In this document: positions 47,550 through 55,983 of the stretch, in pieces
How the letters are laid out: each line of letters starts with the position of its first letter
Numbering within the stretch: position 1 is the stretch's first letter
Translations under genes and position numbers: made by a program
Source of the DNA: CAWBAT01 sp963810905
Lineage (GTDB): Bacteria > Acidobacteriota > Terriglobia > Versatilivoradales > Versatilivoraceae
Assembly (NCBI GenBank): GCA_963810905.1
Contig: CAWEPG010000007.1
Location: 62,001 to 126,000, forward strand
DNA length: 64,000 bases
Direction of reading: 5' to 3'
The notes under the pieces: generated by a model
Seen by the model: the letters and a program-made list of their open reading frames with translations, nothing else
What the model was told of the DNA's origin: nothing
The model's database searches: none

Positions 47550-48575
47550 ATGGATAGTCGTGAACGGGTAAAACGTGCCATCAGATTTCAGAAGCCGGAT
47601 CGTGTTCCAATTTCGCACGCGGTTTTGCCTGCAGCCCAGTTGAAGTATGGACAAGCGTTGAGCGAGATTCTGATGGAATTTCGCGAGGATTTTGGATGGA
47701 ACTACATGAAGGATCTCCCCTTGGAAAAGTTCCCAGCCTGCTACAAGCAGGGTCGCCACAAGGATGACTTTGGGACGTTGTGGCAGGTGGAATGGATGGG
47801 AGTTTGCGGGATTCCTGTCGAATTCCCGATCCCGGATCTAAGTCGCTATGATGCATTCGTCTGGCCTGAGGATTTCACTGCGGGACCTCCCTCAGGACGA
47901 CAGTACAGCGGACATATGTGTGGATTCGATGACCGCTGGTATGCGCGTGGCGCCTGGATCACCTATTTTGAACAACTCCAGCAATTGCGAGGCATGGAGA
48001 GTTTCATGATGGATGTTGCCACCGAAAGCCAGGAGTTCTACCGCCTGCTGGATGACTTGCTGGCTTTTAATCTGCGGTGGATCGATCAATGGACCAAACT
48101 GGAATACGAGGGACTGCACTTTGCGGATGATTGGGGAGGTCAGCATACCCTCCTCATTCATCCTCAACAGTGGCGACGAATATTCAAACCCCGGTATGCA
48201 GAGATGTTTAAACGCACACATGATGCCGGGATGGATGTTTGGTACCACACAGACGGGCGCATCAACGACATTTTTGGGGATCTCATTGAAATCGGTGTGG
48301 ATGTGATTAATTGTCAGGTTGCGGTTGTTGGACCCGAATGGATCGCTGCAAATGTCCGGGGTAAACTGGCCTTTCGTACCGATATTGACCGCCAAAAAGT
48401 TCTTCCGTTCGCTTCGCCCGCCGAGGTCAAAGAGGAGGTGCATCGGACTTTCGAAGTCTGTGGGACGCCCGCTGGAGGACTTATCGCGTGCGGGGAAGTT
48501 GGCCCGGATGTCCCGTTAGAGAACATCCGTGCTATGTACAGTGCTTTCCGGGAGTACTCTCGAAGAGGCAATTGA
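47550..48575 (+). CDS. uroporphyrinogen decarboxylase-like (URO-D superfamily) protein
   Basis: 341 residues from ATG 47550, which has AGGAGG 6 nt upstream (the frame is open from 47532). The sequence opens RERVKRAIRFQKPDRVPI, the typical start of URO-D-like proteins, and follows the barrel to HFADDWGGQHTLLIHPQQW, YHTDGRINDI and GGLIACGEVGPDVP. These are closer to corrinoid/coenzyme M methyltransferase-type members than to haem HemE, so a methyl-transfer role is possible. No corrinoid protein gene is adjacent. Confidence 0.82.
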   Translation: MDSRERVKRAIRFQKPDRVPISHAVLPAAQLKYGQALSEILMEFREDFGWNYMKDLPLEKFPACYKQGRHKDDFGTLWQVEWMGVCGIPVEFPIPDLSRYDAFVWPEDFTAGPPSGRQYSGHMCGFDDRWYARGAWITYFEQLQQLRGMESFMMDVATESQEFYRLLDDLLAFNLRWIDQWTKLEYEGLHFADDWGGQHTLLIHPQQWRRIFKPRYAEMFKRTHDAGMDVWYHTDGRINDIFGDLIEIGVDVINCQVAVVGPEWIAANVRGKLAFRTDIDRQKVLPFASPAEVKEEVHRTFEVCGTPAGGLIACGEVGPDVPLENIRAMYSAFREYSRRGN

Positions 48576-48604
48576 TCCACTTACCTATATTTTTGTTCGA
48601 ACCG

Positions 48605-48633
48605 CCACGGCCAGCAATTAAGGCTGGCCATGG
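48605..48633. terminator. hairpin after the URO-D-like gene
   Basis: GGCCAGC (48609-48615) pairs perfectly with GCTGGCC (48623-48629) over a 7-nt loop, extended by CCA/TGG outside. No T-run follows on either strand, so termination is only a guess. Confidence 0.35.
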
Positions 48634-48645
48634 TGAGTCAGCAAT

Positions 48646-48888
48646 CTACTGAACAACTAAACTGACGCCAGTTGAATGATTAAGGCTGCCACTTGTGCCT
48701 GTGATCGTAAGAGGACTGGTACCTGTTGGAGTATTTCTGTTGGTCTTGATTGTGAGCGTCGAGCTATTGCCGCTACCTGACACAGAATTTGGACTGAAGC
48801 TACCAGAGCTTCTCGACGGGAGTCCACTGACTTTCAGACTGACGTTGCCCGAAAATCCATACATCCGGGTTATGGTCACCGTGTAGAT
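48646..48888 (-). pseudogene. remnant of an Ig-like domain of an exported protein
   Basis: The frame encodes about 80 residues of a bacterial Ig-like repeat (YGFSGNVSLKVSGLP, GSFSPNSVSGSGNSSTLTIK, LTITGTSGSL) ending VSLVVQ and a stop. Just upstream in frame there is a TGA (48889-48891), with no signal peptide or start. Such domains close large secreted proteins, so this is a truncated 3' end of a lost gene. Confidence 0.65.
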
Positions 48889-48896
48889 TCAATTGG

Positions 48897-49321
48897 CAAG
48901 CATCTTACTGAAAATGTCGGCGCCTTTAAACCACAAGTGACTTAATCCATAAGCATTAAGATGTACTTCGCTAGAGTTTCGAGCCTAAAGGAGTTTTCTG
49001 AATTCTGGAAGTAAGTATCTCGATATCCGTGCATAGCGTTTCGCGAAGTCAATCGGTGCAATGCAATAGAGAATGGAAAAAGCAATCCTCAGCAGCATCC
49101 TTGGTGAGGAGATTCGACGGAAGGATATTTCCTAATTTTGGCAGTACATAACAAAACTGTACCGTCGCTGAGACTGTTGGGTCCGAAGCTAACAATCTTG
49201 GGTATCATTAACGATAAGTGTTATATAAACGGTGAATTGGAAGGTTAAATTTGTTCGGCAGTTTCACTGATATATTTCAGAGCAGTCCGAAAGTAACATT
49301 GATTTGAATGGGGGGAAAGAC
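48897..49321. other. non-coding stretch before the HTH-like gene
   Basis: About 425 bp, A+T-richer than its surroundings, with no gene. It holds a candidate promoter (TTGGGT at 49198-49203, 18 bp, TATATA at 49222-49227) for the downstream gene. No known RNA motif was recognised. Confidence 0.4.
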
Positions 49322-49648
49322 ATGTTGAGTTTCATCGATAATATTTGGACAAGAATAAAGATTGCGTTTGACGTCCAGGATCCTACCCGGCCAACAGGCA
49401 AATTGTTTGAATTGCCTCCCTCGTTCCAGGAACTTGACCCTCAACTTAAAAGAACACTAACTATTTGCAATCTGTTCGCCAACAATAATCAATCCGTTGA
49501 ACAGATTGCAGAGTATTATCAAGTTCCCAAAAGTCAAATCGTAAGGATTCTAATTGAAGAAGGCTTTCTCAAGGAACAAAGGAAAAGAGAACACAGGACC
49601 ATTCGAAATGGCAGACGTCAAAGTGATGATGCCAGCAACCTCGATTAA
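49322..49648 (+). CDS. small HTH-like protein, unknown
   Basis: 108 residues from ATG 49322 (GGGGGGAAAG just upstream; ATG 49304 is also in frame). The middle (LFANNNQSVEQIAEYYQVPKSQIVRILIEEGF) looks like a helix-turn-helix of the sigma-region-4 kind, and the C terminus is strongly basic (KEQRKREHRTIRNGRRQ). A DNA-binding or adaptor role is likely but no family was recognised. Stands alone. Confidence 0.6.
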   Translation: MLSFIDNIWTRIKIAFDVQDPTRPTGKLFELPPSFQELDPQLKRTLTICNLFANNNQSVEQIAEYYQVPKSQIVRILIEEGFLKEQRKREHRTIRNGRRQSDDASNLD

Positions 49649-49713
49649 ATCGGCTCATTAGATACTTCTTTATCATAATCCACGACCGAAGTGGAATGTG
49701 TATCAGGAGGATT

Positions 49714-52087
49714 TTAGACTGGCGCGTGGGGATTGATCGCAGTCGGTTTTTTTTCTTTGTCCTCATTGACGTGATCTAAAATCTCCTGCCATTCCTTGCT
49801 GGTGACTTCCCGTTCGAGCAGCTCCAGGGCCACCGTGACCACGTCCTTGTGGTGCAAATGAGGTCCTCCGGGCTTACTGGTCAATTGAAGCCAGATTGAA
49901 TGAATTTTCTCGATGTCCGCCTCAGAGAGAGCGGGTGCATGAGCTCCGAGAGAAAAGTCATGCATTTTCCCAGTGGGATCGATGACGCGGAAAACAACTT
50001 GGTGCTTTGGCTTGTTTGGCAACCGATCCCAGGCCAACCCCATCCTTCTGGCTTGTTCCTCAGGTGTCATGACGGAGGAGCTCCCTGCCGTGATCAAAGA
50101 CGAATAGAGTTGGGCAGCTGATTCTGCAATGGCGGAAAAAATATCAGAAGAAGGAACGACGAGCAGGTGAACCCGCTTCCCCGCCTTTTCCGCGAGAGCG
50201 ACGACCTTGCTAAAAAGGAGTTGTTCATAGTCGGTAAAGAGACGTTGTTCGCTCATGCCTTTGTATCCTGCGTTCGGTCCTCGAATGACATGAACGGTCA
50301 TCACAACTAAATCTTTTTTGCCTGTGTGGGTGAGTTCAAGCACTCTCCCGACATGATCCAGGGTATTGTAATCCCGCACCAGACAAAGTGTATTGTCAGG
50401 GCGCACCCCTACTGTGGTCATTGATATGGTTTCTTGGGGTTCCAAGCGGAATTGGTCAAGACCGTGTTTCCCTTCACGAAGGCGCCGCCGCTCCGTAATG
50501 CGCTCAGAGACAAAAAAAGTCGTTGCAAAAACGGCCGTGATCAAAAGTCCGCTAATCGTTGCCACCTGCTTGGTAACCAGATTAATGGCAGCCAGTGCGA
50601 AGAGAATCGTCGCGACCCCGGCCAGTCCCAAGGGGATCTCGGTTTTTCCCAGTCTGATATTAAAGGGCACTTTCCATTCACGCGGGGACTTGTCCTTGAA
50701 CCGGAGAACTAGGATCGCCAGGGCATTAAAGGCGAAGGACCAGATCACCCCAAACGCGTAAGCTTCACCCAATATGTAGACATTTCCGCGTGATCCAATG
50801 ATAGTGGCCAGTTGCAGCAGAACGATCATATTGATCATTCGGTAGCTCGTTCCATACTTTTTGTGGGGTCTCCGGAACCACTCCGTCAACACGCCGTCTT
50901 CACTGACGCGATTAAGAACACCATTGGACCCGATGATCGCCGTATTGACAGCGCCGGCCAGCATTAAGAACCCAACCAACACAATGAAAGCTTGAAAAAT
51001 AAGGCGCAGCGGCACGGGACCGACTAGGTTCATCGCAATTCCGCTGATGAGGTTATCAAAATACTGGGGTCTGACATTGTCGGGGATAATGGCATAAGCG
51101 AAGAAAGACACAAGTGATGTGAACAACAAGGAATAGACAAAAATGATCATCCCGGCTCGCATCAAGTTCTTGTGTTTGGGGTATTCCAGTTCGCGGTTGA
51201 CTTGAGCGAGAGTTTCTTCGCCCGACATAGCCAGCAGCGAGTGTCCCAATGCGATCAGGATCCCAATCAGGCCCAGCAATTTTCCTGCCTCCATCGGGAA
51301 TACCAAAGTGTGGTTGGGGCTCGAGTTGATTTTCCGGTTTGTCCGGAACTTGATGGGCTTCACCAGGAATTGCCTTAAGCGCTCCCGGGGCAATATCAGG
51401 AAGCCATCCCACCGCATCGTGATTAAAAGATAAGTGAGAAGGGACTGGACTGGGAGGGAGACGACGTTTGTCGGGTTGAATCCAAATCGTCAGTCCGCAC
51501 CAGAGAATCAAGGTGACAACCATCGCCGTTGTCACGTACATGATTTTGAGCGCGTCGTCAGAAGATTCATGAATGCCTTTGGTATTTCGCCACCAGAAAT
51601 AGATGGTGATCACAATGGCAATGCCTGCAGCGAACAGATTGACGGTTTCCTTGGTCGGGTACCAAGGATGACCGAAGTAGGTCAAGGTTTGGGCAAAAAG
51701 CCCGACAATATATTGGCCTGCAGAAACCCCGGATATCGGACCCGTCAGAATATAATCAAACATCAAAGCGGATACGGAAACCTTTGCAAAGGCGCCACCC
51801 AATGCCTCCTTGACGTTACGGTAGACCCCACCACGCGTAAACATGGTGCAGGCTTCAACGTAAACGGCTCGGACCGCGTAGGAAAAAAGCATGACTCCCA
51901 GAATGAACCAGGGAGCTGCACGGCCAACAGCCTGCTCCGCAATGCCACCGACATAATAGGCGGATGAGCCGAGGTCGTTGAGCACAATGGCGGCTGCCCG
52001 CCAAAATGAGATAAAGGTCAGCATCACCGAGGTGGCCACGACGACCTGCGTGGTACGGTCTGAGGAAAGGTCCGTTGGTTTAGACAT
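49714..52087 (-). pseudogene. KimA-like APC-superfamily K+ permease, frameshifted
   Basis: A ~790-residue permease in two frames. The first (52087 to about 51320) has LNDLGSSAYYVGGIAEQAVG, GGVYRNVKEALGG and MFDYILTGPISGVSAGQYI, comparable with SSDALSSVAYGTEQI, a GGGAYIVSKE segment and LVDYILT of Bacillus KimA (YdaO). The second (about 51420 to 49714) continues with IALGHSLLAMSGEETLAQVN, seven more helices and a ~250-residue cytoplasmic domain (DLVVMTVHVIRGPN; RVHLLVVPSSD) with USP-like strands. The shift is between 51290 and 51420; all segments are conserved, so a single indel or sequencing error is likely. A c-di-AMP riboswitch precedes it and Kdp genes are upstream, which support a K+ role; amino-acid transport is the alternative. 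Confidence 0.8.
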
Positions 52088-52154
52088 CCTGTGAGGGCTC
52101 CATAGTGAGAAAATAGTCTCCGGAAAAGTACGCCTTTAAGAAAAACTGAACCCT

Positions 52155-52205
52155 AAAAACAAAAAAGCCACGAGCATTGGCCGGAAGAAGGCAATGCGGG
52201 TGGCT
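52155..52205 (-). terminator. intrinsic terminator of the c-di-AMP riboswitch
   Basis: On the minus strand AGCCAC..CGCATTG and CAATGC..CGTGGCT form a long stem (52205 to 52167) over an ~11-nt loop, followed by TTTTTTG and TTTTT. It lies 44 nt after the aptamer and 68 nt before the permease start, the expression platform expected of an OFF switch. Confidence 0.88.
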
Positions 52206-52248
52206 TCACATTTTAAATGGGTAATCCGTTTGGTTTCATACTTCCGCT

Positions 52249-52410
52249 TTCGCCGACGAGGTTAGCTGACGGGCTCGGGCTGGGAAGCTGCCCTACCTTG
52301 TAGTTTCAAGGATTCGCCCCGCGACGCGCTCTGAAAAAATCAAAGCGCTCCTAAGTGGTTCCCCCGCGTCCCTCCATCGAAGGAAGGACTTAGGCGTATT
52401 CAACGGCGAA
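52249..52410 (-). ncRNA. c-di-AMP riboswitch (ydaO-yuaA class)
   Basis: Read on the minus strand, P1 is TTCGCCG (52410-52404) with CGGCGAA (52255-52249). Inside are the class's conserved blocks in order: GGGGGAACCACTTAGG, GGGGCGAATCC, AAGGTAGGG, and AGCCCGAGCCCGTCAGC leading to TAACCTCG. These match the two c-di-AMP pockets of the ydaO RNA. The class turns off K+ importers, osmolyte carriers and wall hydrolases when c-di-AMP is high, usually by termination, and a terminator follows here. It controls the KimA-like permease. Confidence 0.93.
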
Positions 52411-52414
52411 TACT

Positions 52415-52420
52415 ATCATA
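52415..52420 (-). promoter_or_regulatory. candidate -10 of the riboswitch transcript
   Basis: TATGAT on the minus strand ends 5 nt before P1 of the aptamer. No good -35 is visible 16-18 bp upstream. Readthrough from kdpE (stop at 52513) is also possible. Confidence 0.35.
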
Positions 52421-52512
52421 CCTACAGGGCAGAGAAAAGATGCTTGAAGGAGAAAACTTTTGCAGGTATCTCTGCAGGATTTGGTTTCGGCAGGATCAAT
52501 AGGCTAAATTAT

Positions 52513-53202
52513 TCATTCGTTTGGAACAAACCGATATCCGACCCATGGCTCTGTAAGGAGATAGCGGGGGTGACTGGCATCCGTTTCAATTTTGCGTCGG
52601 AGCTGATTGATGAAGACTCTCAGGTATTCAGTTTGGTCAGTGGATTCCCATCCCCATACTGCTTGAAGGAGGGCCCGATGGGTAACAACCTTGCCCGCGT
52701 TGCTTACCAAATACTTCAGCACCTCAAACTCTTTAGGAGTCAGCTTTATTTCCTTCTCTGCAACAACGACGCGGCGTTCATCGACGTCAATCGTCACGTC
52801 GCCGACGGTCAGAAGACGAGTATCCGCTTCCCCTGCGGCCAATCGTCTCAACACGGCCCTGACGCGGGCAAGCAGTTCATCCATGCTAAAGGGTTTGGTG
52901 ATGTAATCGTCGGCACCTAAGTCCAGCGCGGCGACCTTGTCACTTTCTGAACCCTTTGCAGAAAGCACGATGATCGGCACAGCAGAAAACTCGCGAATTC
53001 GCCGGCACACGTCCAGTCCAGTCAGGCCAGGCATGACTAAATCCAGAATGATCAGGTCGGGGACCTGCTTGCCCACTTGATCCAGCGCTTCTTCACCACT
53101 TGAGGCTGTGATTACCTGGTAACCTCTCACCGGGAGGCTCGCGCGCATCACGCGTAGAATTTGCGGTTCGTCATCCACCACGAGTATGAGCGGCTTATTC
53201 AT
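52513..53202 (-). CDS. kdpE: KdpE-type OmpR-family response regulator
   Basis: 229 residues. Receiver domain with VVDDEPQ, phospho-acceptor in LIILDLVMPG, switch VLSAKG and Lys in YITKPFS; C-terminal winged helix (LTPKEFEVLKYLVSNAGKVV, TEYLRVFINQLRRKIE). Location directly after kdpD, with ATGA overlap of its end, makes KdpE the natural assignment: it activates kdp transcription under K+ limitation. Confidence 0.93.
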   Translation of the reverse strand: MNKPLILVVDDEPQILRVMRASLPVRGYQVITASSGEEALDQVGKQVPDLIILDLVMPGLTGLDVCRRIREFSAVPIIVLSAKGSESDKVAALDLGADDYITKPFSMDELLARVRAVLRRLAAGEADTRLLTVGDVTIDVDERRVVVAEKEIKLTPKEFEVLKYLVSNAGKVVTHRALLQAVWGWESTDQTEYLRVFINQLRRKIETDASHPRYLLTEPWVGYRFVPNE

Positions 53203-54706
53203 GCGTTGTCCCCGTTGTGATCCAAGGTTTGAGAGGCTTCTTTCATTTCAGCCGGAACACTGAATCCAAAAATGACTCCACCCCCAGCGAGGGGCTTTAC
53301 CCAGATTCGTCCACCATGAGCTTCGACGATTCCCCTGGCGATCGCCAGCCCCATCCCGGTCCCGCCCCTTTTTTTCCCTGTTGGCTGGTTCCGCGATAGA
53401 ATTTCTCAAAGACATGGGCGAGATCCTGCGGCGGTATTCCTGGGCCATGGTCCTTAACAGTGATGGTCAACCCTTCCGCTTCCACGGTCCCATGCAGGAT
53501 GATCCTGCTCTGGTCGGGAGAATATTTGGCTGCATTTTCCACCAAATTGGCAAGGACTTCAGCTAAGAGGCGGGAATCCACTTTTACCATAGGTAGTCTT
53601 TCATTCAACTCAAAGACAATTTGATGGTTGTTCAAGTAAAGGGCAGATCGTTCTAGACATTATCAAAAATTTCGGCGACCGTGCCCCACTCCTTAACGGG
53701 ATGAAGCTCTCCGGCCTCGATCCGGGCCATCTCCAAGAAGATTTTGGACAAGGTGAGTCAAGCCGATTCACTTCTTCTCGAATAATCAGATGAAACTCAT
53801 GAAGCGACTCTCGGATCCCAATCAAGAGTGCTTTCTAATAAATTGTCTGCTGCGGCGCGAATCGAAGTGAGTGGAGTATGAAGGTCATGGGATACCGATG
53901 CCAAGATCGCGGATTTGAGTTGGTCACTCTGCCGGAGAGGCTTCCGTGCGGCTCAGTTCCTGAAGAAACCGAGCCCTCTCGAGAGCCAACGCCACTAAGC
54001 CGCTGATCGCTTCAATTGTTCCATCCGCCAGCGAATTCGAGTCGAAGACAATGACCCCGGTCACACGCATACCGACTTTTAGCGGAGCATACACAGCACC
54101 TTTACCATCGGACCTGATTTCTCCTTTCTCAAACACTTCCCGCAGGTAATTTGCTGGGACCCCTGTTGGAATCACTTCCGATGCAGTGACCGATTGTTCT
54201 CCTAACGCAGTTCCCTGGGGGGTATAGATTTCACAACCGCTCACTCCAAAGACTTCCCGAACTTGTCGAGATAGGGTTGATACAGCTGTTTCAGGGTCTG
54301 GAGTCACAATAATGGCTCGGCTCAATTGGTAAAGTTTCCATACTTCTTCACGACTCTTCTCCGCCTCCCAAGCGCGCTTGCGGGCAGTTGAGGATAGGTG
54401 GCTTGCGATGATCGCAGTAACTAAAAAAACAAAAAGAGCGACCCAGTTTTGTGGATCCGAAACAGTGAAGGTTCCCACCGGTGGAAGAAAGAAAAAATTG
54501 ATGCTCAGCAGGGAGGCCACCGACACGACGATCGACGGACCAATGCCTTGAGTGGCCGCCGTTAAGAGCACGACGAGCAGAAAGCTGAGCGCAACCGTAG
54601 TTGCGTTAGCGCCAGAAAGTAAGAATTTGTAACAGGCCGTTACAGCGGCGACTCCAGCCACCGAAAGCAAATAGCGGTACCATACCTGACGAATCACATT
54701 TCCCAT
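53199..54706 (-). pseudogene. kdpD: KdpD transmitter half (DUF4118-GAF-HisKA-HATPase), multiply frameshifted
   Basis: From 54706 an intact part gives four short membrane helices of the DUF4118 type (LLSVAGVAAVTACYKFLL, LSINFFFLPPVGTF) and a GAF domain. From about 53930 the frame changes repeatedly: an H-box (VSHDLHTPLTSI), then EEVNRL, the N-box (LVENAAKYS), G1 (DHGPGIPPQD), F-box (EKFYRG) and GTGMGLAIA-like G2, ending HNGDNA in the frame whose TGA overlaps kdpE (53199). At least five shifts fall between 53930 and 53340. All kinase motifs remain, so indel sequencing error or very recent damage is likely. Together with the 54805-55983 gene it equals one E. coli KdpD. Confidence 0.8.
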
Positions 54707-54804
54707 AGTGAGATATTATCTTCGCAAACGGGCGATCTGGCACGAATTATTGATTCGGAGTCGTGGAAGAGCTCAGACAAAAGACAGGGCAGTAGTTCGT
54801 AGAA

Positions 54805-55983
54805 TCAGTTTCTGGATTCTTTGTCCTGCTTCTCGAGATTGTGGCCGGGGGGGATGATGTGTACAGCTGCCCCTTGTACTTCTAACAAAAATCGATTGAG
54901 AACCGAACCGTGCAGCAGGATATCCCAACGAGTTCGCCAGGACTGCCCAAAGATCACGTGGGTAATTCCCTCTCGTTTAGCAAATGCGATCAATCCGTCC
55001 GCCGGACGTTTCGCTTTTACTTTTACTACGGTTGCACCGAGCTCTTCCGCCAAATGGATATTCTCGGCCAACTGTTTTGAATCAGAGGGCTTGATCCGCG
55101 AAGGGTGCTCCTTGGGAGTTTCTACGTAGATCGCATACCAGACGGCTCCAATCCGTCCCGCAATCCGCGACCCGGCTCGCAGTAGAGGTCGAGCGGTCTG
55201 GTTTGAGGACATGCATACCATCACTTTTTCAGGAATTGGGACGGGTTCCAACCCTTCACGGACACGGTATTGAGCGGCCTTCGAACCCACTTCTTCGGCG
55301 ACGGTACGCAAAGCCAGTTCTCGCAAGGTCGATAAATTTCCTTTGCGGAAGAAATGGTTCAGCGCTTGTTCAATCTTTTCTGGTTTATAGACCTTCCCCT
55401 GTCTGAGCCGATTTCGCAGTTCGTCGACGGTGACATCGACATTGACTACTTCGTCCGCTCGCTTAAGAAAACTATCGGGGACGGTCTCCCGGACTTGAAT
55501 CCCGGAAGAGCGCCCGACAATGTCATTCAAAGTCTCGAGATGCTGAATGTTTACCGCCGACATGACATGGATACCGGCTTCTAATAGATCCAGCACGTCC
55601 TCGTATCGTTTCTTGTTTCTTGAGCCTGGGACGTTTTGGTGGGCCAGCTCATCCACCAGACACATTTCTGGTCTACGAACGAGGATCGCTTCCAGGTCCA
55701 TTTCTTCGAGAATTACTGACCGGTACTCAATTTTTTTTCTTGGGACGACCTCGATGTTACCAATCTTAGCTTCTGTGTCAGCACGTCCATATGTTTCGAC
55801 GAATCCAATAACGACGTCATAGCCTTGTTGACGGAGAAGATGGGCATCCTCTAACATCTGGTAAGTTTTACCTACACCGGGCGCTGCACCGATATAGATT
55901 CGCAATCTCGCCCGTTGAGCTTGCTCCAGCTTTGTGAGCAGGGCTTCCGCGTTCGGTTTGGAATCAATTTCCTTGAAGGTCAC
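54805..55983 (-). CDS. kdpD: KdpD sensor half (KdpD domain plus USP domain)
   Basis: 392 residues with GTG start overlapping the upstream kinase stop (GTGA). Residues ~27-235 are the KdpD N-terminal domain: Walker-A-like GAAPGVGKTYQML, MCLVDELAHQNVPGSRNKKR, VNIQHLETLNDIV. Residues ~250-385 are a USP domain (VMVCMSSNQTARPLLRAGSR, THVIFGQSWRTRWD). A clean stop follows, so the usual membrane and kinase parts are a separate gene 98 bp on. Cytoplasmic K+/c-di-AMP-type input module of the Kdp sensor. Confidence 0.9.
   Translation of the reverse strand: MTFKEIDSKPNAEALLTKLEQAQRARLRIYIGAAPGVGKTYQMLEDAHLLRQQGYDVVIGFVETYGRADTEAKIGNIEVVPRKKIEYRSVILEEMDLEAILVRRPEMCLVDELAHQNVPGSRNKKRYEDVLDLLEAGIHVMSAVNIQHLETLNDIVGRSSGIQVRETVPDSFLKRADEVVNVDVTVDELRNRLRQGKVYKPEKIEQALNHFFRKGNLSTLRELALRTVAEEVGSKAAQYRVREGLEPVPIPEKVMVCMSSNQTARPLLRAGSRIAGRIGAVWYAIYVETPKEHPSRIKPSDSKQLAENIHLAEELGATVVKVKAKRPADGLIAFAKREGITHVIFGQSWRTRWDILLHGSVLNRFLLEVQGAAVHIIPPGHNLEKQDKESRN

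Noticed and set aside
48590..48602. GTTCGAACC resembling a tRNA T-loop
   Set aside because: No acceptor, D or anticodon stems can be drawn around it.
52444..52920. A 158-codon plus-strand frame
   Set aside because: It is opposite to kdpE, whose domains are complete.
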